From: a virus
Strand: one strand, 5' to 3'
Length of the DNA: 49,399 bases
Virus record (IMG/VR): IMGVR_UViG_3300033571_009718
Span: 1-49,399 of that record
Numbering within the stretch: the first letter of the stretch is position 1; the number at the start of each line of letters is the position of its first letter. The translations under genes were made by a program, and so were the position numbers. The notes under the pieces were generated by a model. That model was not told the DNA's origin and made no database searches. It worked only from the letters and a program-made list of their open reading frames with translations. Of this stretch, positions 20,921 to 29,190 are shown piece after piece.

Positions 20921-23900
20921 ACAATCTGGCCTCCGGTGACAGGCGTGTACGGAGCAACACCACCACCGCCATCATTGGTTCGAACGATAGTACCTGAAAG
21001 GACGGCATTGGCTGATACGACCCTGGTCATCGCAGCATTACCCGCAATTGCGCCATCAAAAGTCAGAGTGAACCCCGCCACCGGAAGAAGACGCATAAGT
21101 GCCAAACGAGCAACCGCAAAAAATGCGACAGGTGGCGCAGCTGGTGCGCCAATGATATTGATCTTGAGATTGCCTCCCGTGCCCGATGAGAATCGGATAA
21201 TCCCAGTATCTACCGCCGCGAATGTAGCCGCCGTTCCAAGCGTAAGCATGTCCAGATCATCATCAACGACAACACCCGCGCCAAGCGTGCTGACGATAGC
21301 ATTCTCAAAAGTCGTCCCACTTGGACTTGAAAAGCGAATTTTCCCAACAGTGACATTGCTAAAGCGCGTGATGTGGATCGCAGGCAATCCTGCTGTGGTC
21401 TGAAGGTGAAGGCCGCGCAGTCTGTACGGTGTCGTGATGGCGTCTTGGTTCCATAGCCCGATTGTGCCGCTGGTAATGCGAATGATCGCATTGGCCGGTG
21501 TAGTGGTATTGCCTTGAACGATAATCGTAGCCGCACCCGTACAAGTTTTGGGTAGAATGCTCGATGTGATGACGTGCAATCCATCGCAGACCTGAATCGT
21601 CACATTATAAATCGACGTATCAATGGCGGCTACTAGATCAATGGCTTTTTGGACTGTGAGTAATGCTACTCGGGGTCCATTGGTGCCAAATCCTACATTT
21701 GTATCGTTGCCGGTGTGAACTGAGATGGTGCCGCTTGATGATCCTGAGAATGTGATCTCGCCACCGATGCCGTTGCTATTCGACGTGATCCGGAATGAGT
21801 TCGGATTATCTGTCGACGTGCTGATATAGTAGACTTGACCGGCATTGATACCCGTCGGCAAAACAGCGCCAGTCGCAGGCGTAAACACGATGGGCGTGCT
21901 ACCTGCGAGCCCGTGCGCCGTGAGATTGACCGTGCTTGTCGCGATTGTAAAAGTCGCGTTACCCACCACGAATCCGACGAAATAGGTGCGGGTCGCAGTG
22001 AGAACCTCTCTGATGGTAGGGATTGCCGTATCTGTGGTCAAAGCTGGGATCGCGGCGGCAACAGACTCACCACGCAGGCCGGTCGACGTGAATGGCACAA
22101 GCTCGACGATCGAGCCCGTCACCAAGCCGGGGATCTCAACCGCGCCATTGTTGCTCGCATCTGGATACAGGATGAGCCCGGTATCCACGAGCGCGGCATC
22201 GATGAACTCACCCGTGAACGGATCGCGTCGACGCGCAAAGACGCGCACATACGGCTCGTCGATGGCTGACGGGAAGCGGAACTGAATGCGCGCCGTGTTG
22301 CCTGCGTTCGGCAATCGCGTCACTACCAGATTGTTGATGGCCGGCAGGGTCGTCGTCTGCCAAGCATTGGATCGAATCAGCGGCACCGTCTTGGCCACGG
22401 GCTGCTCAGGGTACTGCACATCTGAGTACAACCGCGCGATGATCGAAACGCGATGATCCTGACTCACCGACAGCTCTTCGATCCGGTACAGGTAATTCTG
22501 ATAGGCCGGCATCGACGAGTGGTTGACAAGGATCAGATCGCCTTCTTCGAGAAGCATCCCAAGCCCGGCCGTCTGGAACTGTACGAAGAAGTCTGATTCG
22601 CGGTACTTGTACCTCGCCGAGAGTAGCAGCCGATCGGCCTGATGGTAGTTGTCGACACAATCACCGCCAGGTACTTCCAGCTTGTTGATCTGGTTCGTCG
22701 ACTCTTGATGCTCGTAGTCGTTCTCGATGAGCGCGATGGATTGCCCGTCCTGCACCGCGTCTTGGTACGTTAACGAGAATTGGTTGTACGCGCTCTGCCT
22801 GTTGCCAAGCGGCCACTCGAACGAGTCCTTGAGGATGTTGGGCGTCAAACCGTCCGAGCCATCTGAGAAGGCCAAGTGGAATTGGGTAACGAGATCGCCG
22901 GCCGGATGATTGACCGTGAATGGCCGATCCAAAATCAGCGTCGCCTGCTTGGATCGAAAGAGCACCATCAGTGGATTGGCCGGATCCCACACTGCCTCGA
23001 TATAGTCGCGCAACGCCACGCCATTGACGTTTCTCAGATTCGGATTGGCGTTGAGATTGGTGGCGATCATCGCCGCGATCTCAGGGCTCCAGTTCTGGCT
23101 TGCATATGCCGCCGTGGTGCCAACCGGACCACCCGCACCTACGTCGACGCCATCGATCCGCACACCCGCCGTAGCCGTTTGCGCCAAGCCGTCCGTCACC
23201 GTGATATAGGCGAATGCGGCGGTATTGGTGCTGTTATTGCTGAACAGCGTACTGGTTGGGCCTGTTTCTTGCGAAGACAGCGGTGGCCTGATTTCGATGC
23301 GCCCGTTGATGATGCAATTCATCGTCGATGCGCCTGACGATGGTGCGCCGATCGTGATTGCACTTGACGCTGTCATGTAGTCGACACCTACCACGCGGCG
23401 GATCGTCGCGCGTGTAATCCTGCTCTCAGGATTGCGGATCAGCACATACCTGACCGGTAGGTTGAGATCCTTGAACTGCACGCCGTCGAGCACGTCGATC
23501 GTGTTCATCGCCGTGGTGACGGCACCCGTCGACCGCGACTGCACAGCCGCACGCTCTGACCGGATCTGCAAGCGCCCATCCGCGCCCGTCACGAGATAGC
23601 CCTTGAACGACGGCAAGAGCTGCCGGAACAGGAAGTCCGCGACCTTGATCGTCTTCTTCAGATGCCAATTCGCCGTGTACCGCTTGCGGTAGTACTCGTT
23701 CGGCACAAGGTTGGCCGGTGGCGGTATCTGCTTGTAGATCGGCTGCCCAAACTCGTCCCACGCGACGGCCTCTTCCGTTGGGAAGTACGTGATATTCGGG
23801 CGTCGCTCTGCTGATTCGGGCTCAGTCGAGACGCGACGACGGCGCCAGTAGAACGGATCAATCAGGCCGGTTGAACGGAAGCGCCCATTGAGGAAGCTGG

Positions 23901-25224
23901 CATCCGTCGTGTCGCTGTTTTGGGCAACCACGAGATCTTCGCCACCGCTCTTGTCGTAGAGCGGCTCGTCGCAGTATTGCGCCGTCTGGATGGCTGTCTC
24001 GTCGTCGATCAGGTTGGCCGGGTAATTGAGCGTGCGCTCATCTGTGAGCAGGTATCTGACCTGGTGGACTGGATTATCCGTCCACTCTGTCTGCCCGTAC
24101 TTCAGATCGGCCGTAGGCGTGGGAATGGGATTCCATAGCACGGTCGAGACGATTGTCGGTGCCGGATCGCCCGTGTCAGGGTTCTGCCCTTCAATGGTGC
24201 CTTCGATGAACGCGCGGCGCGAGTAGGCGGCAAAGCCAAGGAAGTCGCTGACCGATCGCTGCCCTGCCACGTTGCCATAGTTGCCGAGATGCTCGCGATA
24301 CGATCCGGTGTCCGTCGGTGTGCCGTCTTCGTTCTGCCCTTCAAAGCGCCGCTTAAATCCGGGCGTGACGTTGCGCGTGTTGAGGAACTTACGGATCGGC
24401 CCTTCACCCGCCACCCAATGACCGTACAGGAACTGCCCGGTATCGGCCGAAGCGACGGGCGTGAGCTCGATCTGTGTGCGGCCAAGGCCCATCGGTACGG
24501 GCTCGTTGATGGCCGTCATATCCTGCGATGACCACTGCTTCGTGCTTTTCGTCGTGCCGATCATCCCGCGATCACGAAGCACGAATGATCCCGTCACGTT
24601 GGTATTACGGAAGCCCTGGAAGAAGTCCGTGTTGGCGTAGCTAGTGCACTGCTGCCAGGATTTGTCACACGTGCCAGCGTTGTTGTAGGCGGCCGACTTC
24701 TGGCCCGGATTCTGCCCACCTTGACACTCGGTGCCCTTGAACTTGAGCGGACAAGCGTGGGTGAACTTTCGCGCGGGAAGCTCGCTGTTGATCGAGCCCA
24801 GATCCTGTTTGATCGTCAGGCTGATGGTCGAGTTCGTCACGCTGAACGGCTTCTCACATCGCCCGATGAAGAGCACAATCGATTCATCCGCGACGCTTCG
24901 AGACACCGCGCGAATGAGCACGCGATAGCCTGCGATCACCGTCGACGACAACCAGCGCCCTACCTCGCGATCGATATTCGAGAACGTCAGATTGACCGTG
25001 TTGAAGCGCTCATCGATATATCGGTTCGTCGAGCCACGACTGATCGCCTGTTGCTCGTATTGCCACCCGTACCAGACCAGCTTGGTATTGGCGAATCGCT
25101 TGACGGCATTGCCAGGCACAAGCTCGGTCTCGTCCGGCGCGTAGAACTCGATCAGATCGCCCGGCACGAAGTCGCGCACCGATCCGCTCAGGATGTCGAC
25201 CAGGTTGTATGCGACGTTCTGCAT
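20917..25224 (-). CDS. Tail-tip/host-attachment protein, L-like Fe-S domain fused to J-like hub and β-helix (1435 aa)
   Basis: Residues 1-200 resemble the lambda gpL/BR0599-type minor tail protein. Four Cys at 158, 167, 186 and 193 have the CX8C and CX6C spacings of the lambda gpL iron-sulfur site. The middle (about 450-1000) includes ADFLFRQLLPSFKGYLVTGADGRL and strand-rich modules like gpJ hub and fibronectin-type domains. From about 1080 the sequence turns Thr/Ser/Gly-rich and repetitive, as in β-helical receptor-binding tails. It should form the tail tip and contact the host. GAGGT precedes the ATG. Fusion of L and J functions in one chain is unusual. Confidence 0.82.
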   Translation of the reverse strand: MQNVAYNLVDILSGSVRDFVPGDLIEFYAPDETELVPGNAVKRFANTKLVWYGWQYEQQAISRGSTNRYIDERFNTVNLTFSNIDREVGRWLSSTVIAGYRVLIRAVSRSVADESIVLFIGRCEKPFSVTNSTISLTIKQDLGSINSELPARKFTHACPLKFKGTECQGGQNPGQKSAAYNNAGTCDKSWQQCTSYANTDFFQGFRNTNVTGSFVLRDRGMIGTTKSTKQWSSQDMTAINEPVPMGLGRTQIELTPVASADTGQFLYGHWVAGEGPIRKFLNTRNVTPGFKRRFEGQNEDGTPTDTGSYREHLGNYGNVAGQRSVSDFLGFAAYSRRAFIEGTIEGQNPDTGDPAPTIVSTVLWNPIPTPTADLKYGQTEWTDNPVHQVRYLLTDERTLNYPANLIDDETAIQTAQYCDEPLYDKSGGEDLVVAQNSDTTDASFLNGRFRSTGLIDPFYWRRRRVSTEPESAERRPNITYFPTEEAVAWDEFGQPIYKQIPPPANLVPNEYYRKRYTANWHLKKTIKVADFLFRQLLPSFKGYLVTGADGRLQIRSERAAVQSRSTGAVTTAMNTIDVLDGVQFKDLNLPVRYVLIRNPESRITRATIRRVVGVDYMTASSAITIGAPSSGASTMNCIINGRIEIRPPLSSQETGPTSTLFSNNSTNTAAFAYITVTDGLAQTATAGVRIDGVDVGAGGPVGTTAAYASQNWSPEIAAMIATNLNANPNLRNVNGVALRDYIEAVWDPANPLMVLFRSKQATLILDRPFTVNHPAGDLVTQFHLAFSDGSDGLTPNILKDSFEWPLGNRQSAYNQFSLTYQDAVQDGQSIALIENDYEHQESTNQINKLEVPGGDCVDNYHQADRLLLSARYKYRESDFFVQFQTAGLGMLLEEGDLILVNHSSMPAYQNYLYRIEELSVSQDHRVSIIARLYSDVQYPEQPVAKTVPLIRSNAWQTTTLPAINNLVVTRLPNAGNTARIQFRFPSAIDEPYVRVFARRRDPFTGEFIDAALVDTGLILYPDASNNGAVEIPGLVTGSIVELVPFTSTGLRGESVAAAIPALTTDTAIPTIREVLTATRTYFVGFVVGNATFTIATSTVNLTAHGLAGSTPIVFTPATGAVLPTGINAGQVYYISTSTDNPNSFRITSNSNGIGGEITFSGSSSGTISVHTGNDTNVGFGTNGPRVALLTVQKAIDLVAAIDTSIYNVTIQVCDGLHVITSSILPKTCTGAATIIVQGNTTTPANAIIRITSGTIGLWNQDAITTPYRLRGLHLQTTAGLPAIHITRFSNVTVGKIRFSSPSGTTFENAIVSTLGAGVVVDDDLDMLTLGTAATFAAVDTGIIRFSSGTGGNLKINIIGAPAAPPVAFFAVARLALMRLLPVAGFTLTFDGAIAGNAAMTRVVSANAVLSGTIVRTNDGGGGVAPYTPVTGGQIV

Positions 25225-26649
25225 CTACACGTACCTCATAATGACGGCTGATCGCGACTGGATCCAATGCCGCACATGATCGCCGCGCGTGTAGGACGCA
25301 TAGCGGCAGTTGTTGACGATCTCGCCCGTGTGCGGATTCGTGATCGTGAACGGAATGCCTTGGTGCGATCGCTCATAGTGCGCGTCGAGCACGGCCGCTT
25401 GTTCGGGCGTGAGCCCATCCCACTCAATCTCGAAGCGGCGCACTGGACTCTTCTGGATCGTGTTGGCCTGCGCCATCCCTGTCCCGAACTGCTGCTGGAA
25501 CTCACCCCACGCGACAGCCGTCTCTTGGAATCGCGCGGGTATCGGATCGTCTGCGCCTTGTGGCAATGGTGGCATCACAATGACCGCCGCTTGGATCGCG
25601 CTCAGACCGGCGATTACAGTAGTTGCGCCGTTGACGGTAAACGGGCCGCTGCACCCCGCGCCGACGGTCGTACCCGCTGCGACATCCGATCCCACGAGCG
25701 CGTTGCCGCCTGTCAGAAGCTCGATCTGCGTGACCTGCTGACCACTGCAATCGAACATCACAGCGAAGTAAAACGTCTCACCGATGGCGATCGGCCATCG
25801 CGACGTGTAGATCAGCGTGTCATCGATCAAATACCGCATCTGCCCGTTGATGCCCTGAAAGCGGATCAACTGTTGACCGTCGTTCTTCCAGATCGAATGC
25901 TTCCAGTAGATTGGCCGTGGTGGCAATAGGTTGTCAGCATCGAACTCGTAGATTAGAACGGAATTGGCAGGATGCGGGAAGCGTCGAATCGTGCGCGCCG
26001 GACTACTGATATTCACGCAGTAGTCCCACTGGTTGACGTCATTGCCTCTGGTGCGAGTCAGGCCGATGTAGATGTTGCCGGTTGGGATAAGTTGAAAATC
26101 TTGCGAGATTCTTGATGCGAAGCATCGAACTTCGAAGTTATTGCCGGCTGTCAGCGGCGTCTCTGCCGTCGAGCCATTCGTTGGCGCAAACTGATTGGCC
26201 CTGCCAGTAAGCGCGGCATCCGTATAAGCGTAGATGCCGGTTTCGCATGCGTTGTAGATGATGTTGATTGGCGGTAATTGTCCGAATCCGCTTGGCCTGA
26301 TAGGGTCGATCAGCGAGTCGTCAGTTCCAGTACCACCGGTCGGTATTGGTCCCCACTCATTAGCAAATCCGACAAAATCTGATGTGAGTACGACTTCCGG
26401 CCCACCCTCGGTCAGCGACACCTTGAACGCGGACGCCGTGGCATTGATGACGTAATAGAGCGTTGCTGTCAACGGATCTGGTACAGAACTAAAACCGGAG
26501 AAATAGATTTTAGTGTTAGGCCCGTAGGGCACATCAGGCAATGGCGAAGGGTAGGTATAGAGATTCGTGGCCGCGCTGCCGGTTACTACAAGCCGGCGTA
26601 AAAAGCCGTTTGGTGACTCAATTGGAAGCGGTTCCCACGTGAGCGACAT
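25225..26649 (-). CDS. Distal tail protein with C-terminal DUF2460-like domain (474 aa)
   Basis: GGAGGAATAG precedes ATG 26649. The first 350 residues are β-rich with Pro/Gly loops. The last 95 residues (RRFEIEWDGLTPEQAAVLDAHYERSHQ..IPFTITNPHTGE..NNCRYASY) match the pattern of distal-tail/tail-adaptor proteins. The same C-terminal pattern occurs in the next gene upstream, so the two share a duplicated domain. It probably makes part of the tail tip between tube and fibre. Confidence 0.72.
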   Translation of the reverse strand: MSLTWEPLPIESPNGFLRRLVVTGSAATNLYTYPSPLPDVPYGPNTKIYFSGFSSVPDPLTATLYYVINATASAFKVSLTEGGPEVVLTSDFVGFANEWGPIPTGGTGTDDSLIDPIRPSGFGQLPPINIIYNACETGIYAYTDAALTGRANQFAPTNGSTAETPLTAGNNFEVRCFASRISQDFQLIPTGNIYIGLTRTRGNDVNQWDYCVNISSPARTIRRFPHPANSVLIYEFDADNLLPPRPIYWKHSIWKNDGQQLIRFQGINGQMRYLIDDTLIYTSRWPIAIGETFYFAVMFDCSGQQVTQIELLTGGNALVGSDVAAGTTVGAGCSGPFTVNGATTVIAGLSAIQAAVIVMPPLPQGADDPIPARFQETAVAWGEFQQQFGTGMAQANTIQKSPVRRFEIEWDGLTPEQAAVLDAHYERSHQGIPFTITNPHTGEIVNNCRYASYTRGDHVRHWIQSRSAVIMRYV

Positions 26650-28728
26650 CTATTCCTCCCGTTCGATCGTGATGGTGACGGCGTTCGACCACTTCTTGAT
26701 TCGCGAAGGGATGTCGAATGCCGCATATCGGCAGTTCTCATACACCACGAGATCTCGCCGATGGTAGAACGGGAAGAGCCCGACGCGACCTTGGACCTTG
26801 TTGAAGTGAGCCACGAGCAACGCCACGTCCTCTTCGCTCAAGCCCTCGTACACGATGCGCCATTGACGCACCCCGCACACCTGCACGTTGTTCTCGATGC
26901 GCCCACCGTCATACTCGAAGGCGACTGTCTGATATTGCAACGGCAGATCCTGAATCTGATTGGCATAGACCTCGTCCGGGAACGGGTGGCCGATCGTTGT
27001 CCGCTGCCCGAATTGCACATCAACAGGGATCGTCTTCGGCTCGATTCTATAGATGCCAACATCCACGCGAGCAAGTCCAAAGTTGCCCGGCTGCGTTGTG
27101 GTGGCTTCCGTCATGACCTTGAGCCCGACCGGGAAGATCGTCGGTCCACTCTGCACGCGCACGGATCCGAATTGAGCGAGCGCTTGTCCAACAAACGGAT
27201 TGGCATTGGACGTGATGGACGGCGGACGGATGGGCGAGATCACGCGCGCAGATCCGAAGCTGATCGGCACACTGAAGCCACGCGCGAATATGTTGGGCAC
27301 CATCGGCGTCCCGATTTTGGTAAACAGCGGCAATGAGACCGGCACGATTTCGCGATCCGGCCGAATATCGGGCGTTCCGAATCGGGCGAGTGCCTGTCCG
27401 ATAAACGGATTCGCATTCGACGTGATCGACGGCACCCGTACCACGCGCGGCCCCGTCACCGTAGCCAATCCGAACTGCGCGAGGGTATCGGTAGGCTGTC
27501 CGTTCCTGTTCGTGCCCTTGAGGGGGAACACGTCGATCAATTGCGCGCGCGTGTAGTTCACCACGAGGCGCGGCGTGTAGTAGATCACCCCGTTGGTCGG
27601 ACTCGATTGCGTCTCAGCCGTCTCACGACTATAGATCGCGTTCAGTTGCTCTTGTGTCAGAGACTGATTGGTGTATTCCGCTTGCGTGCGCAGGCAGAAG
27701 CGCGCCAAGCCGTTGTGCTGCCCGTACGTTCCAAGCGATGGCGGGTAGTAATAGGACTCGATCTCCGTCAGCGTCGATGAAGCGCCTGACTTAAGAATCC
27801 ACTGATACGAAAGCGGATTGCCTGTTGTACCTTGGACGATTCTGATTACGGCATTGTTGGCGTCAACCGGATTGGTACGCGTGCCACTCTCGCGTGATGT
27901 CGCCAGATCGACAGGCGCCGAGACGGGCGTCTGCTGGAAGTCGGAACCAACCACTTGACTTGACGTCTTCGTCGGCGAGATGGTGGACTGACAAAGCACG
28001 ATCGGCCCTGGCGATATGCTGCCGCCGGGCGACGGCACCGCGATCACCGAGGCCCACGTGACCTGGATTCGTCCTGGCGTGAACTGCCCACGATCACCCG
28101 CCATCGCCGACGTGTTGAAGTGCAGAAAGCCTCGGTAGACCACGATCGGGAACTGATTCTGCTGCGTCGCCGGCAGGTTCGTCTGTGACGTGCTCACCTG
28201 CACCGCGACAGGCGTATTGCCTGGCAAGCCGGTCCACACGTTGAATACCGAGCCTGTGACGCCATTCCGCGCGTTGCTATAGCTCGTGGCTTCACACGAG
28301 ATCGACAGATCCCACGCGTTGGTGGTAGTAAGGTCTGAATCAGCGAACCGACGGAACTGCGGCGGCCCTGTCAGATTGCCGCCGCTGATGTTGTCGAGCG
28401 CGTTGAATCCGTACGACCACTGCGGGATCCATCGGTCGGCAATCCACTCGTCCCAATAATGGATTGCCCACCACAGCGGCTTGGCCGTCTGATAGACGAA
28501 CTGCGAGATGACATCACCCGTCCAGCCGACATACTGGTAGTCGCGCTCGTTGAGCTGGATAACGATCGAATCGGGGCGAATGTCGACCACCTGCCCGTCG
28601 AGCGTCAAGCCCATCTGACGGCGCAACCAGCGGCCCACGAGCGGCGCGTTGAAGAGCCGTCGCAGCCAGCCGAGATTGGCCTTGAACCAAGCATGTGTGA
28701 AGGCGTGATGGTGTCGAAATTCCCGCAT
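26650..28728 (-). CDS. Minor tail protein with paralogous C-terminal domain (692 aa)
   Basis: GTAGGAACCG precedes ATG 28728. The body is β-rich and Pro-poor, with at least three repeats of a segment like SITSNANPF(I/V)GQALA(R/Q)FG, encoded around 27160-27215 and 27380-27450. These look like tandem structural repeats. The C-terminus (RQWRIVYEGLSEEDVALLVAHFNKVQG..FPFYHRRDLVVYENCRYAAF) parallels that of the 474-residue neighbour. It is probably a tail-tip or fibre component. Confidence 0.7.
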   Translation of the reverse strand: MREFRHHHAFTHAWFKANLGWLRRLFNAPLVGRWLRRQMGLTLDGQVVDIRPDSIVIQLNERDYQYVGWTGDVISQFVYQTAKPLWWAIHYWDEWIADRWIPQWSYGFNALDNISGGNLTGPPQFRRFADSDLTTTNAWDLSISCEATSYSNARNGVTGSVFNVWTGLPGNTPVAVQVSTSQTNLPATQQNQFPIVVYRGFLHFNTSAMAGDRGQFTPGRIQVTWASVIAVPSPGGSISPGPIVLCQSTISPTKTSSQVVGSDFQQTPVSAPVDLATSRESGTRTNPVDANNAVIRIVQGTTGNPLSYQWILKSGASSTLTEIESYYYPPSLGTYGQHNGLARFCLRTQAEYTNQSLTQEQLNAIYSRETAETQSSPTNGVIYYTPRLVVNYTRAQLIDVFPLKGTNRNGQPTDTLAQFGLATVTGPRVVRVPSITSNANPFIGQALARFGTPDIRPDREIVPVSLPLFTKIGTPMVPNIFARGFSVPISFGSARVISPIRPPSITSNANPFVGQALAQFGSVRVQSGPTIFPVGLKVMTEATTTQPGNFGLARVDVGIYRIEPKTIPVDVQFGQRTTIGHPFPDEVYANQIQDLPLQYQTVAFEYDGGRIENNVQVCGVRQWRIVYEGLSEEDVALLVAHFNKVQGRVGLFPFYHRRDLVVYENCRYAAFDIPSRIKKWSNAVTITIEREE

Positions 28729-28734
28729 CGGTTC

Positions 28735-29190
28735 CTACAGCCTGAAGATCTTAAAATCGCCGTTGTCCCACGAGATCGTGATGTTTGCGCCGCTTGGTGT
28801 GTTGATCGGCAAGCCGGAACTGACCGTGTCGATGTAGGCGACGAGCTTGCTGTCCGTGGCGTTTACGACCGTCGAGTTGGCGGCATTCTGCTCGAAGATG
28901 ATGATCGCGTTGACGGTCCCGCTGCTGCTCACGCTTGAGATCGTGATGTCAGGCCCATCAAACACGCCGTCAGTAATCGTCAAGCCGCTTGACTGAGTAG
29001 CACTTGCGACCGTCGAGAAGTAGACCGTGCGAACAGTATTCGTTCCGACGTTGGTCATTGTGGTATGCGAAGCCGCTGCCACGTAGCCGTTGCTAACAAG
29101 CGCGATACCGATCCTGTTGCCGAGCAGGTCCGCTTCGTTCGTGCCGCCCAGGAATCCTTCCTTGGCTTTGTTGTAGAGAATATTTGGCAT
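28735..29190 (-). CDS. Small tail structural protein (151 aa)
   Basis: The sequence is strand- and Ser/Thr/Asn-rich (LTITDGVFDGPDITISSVSSSGTVNAIIIF). Its start shares a base with the tape-measure stop (TAATG). The layout resembles the 132-residue protein at 35174, with a short helical N-terminus followed by a β sandwich. It is likely a virion decoration or fibre-associated protein. Confidence 0.65.
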   Translation of the reverse strand: MPNILYNKAKEGFLGGTNEADLLGNRIGIALVSNGYVAAASHTTMTNVGTNTVRTVYFSTVASATQSSGLTITDGVFDGPDITISSVSSSGTVNAIIIFEQNAANSTVVNATDSKLVAYIDTVSSGLPINTPSGANITISWDNGDFKIFRL

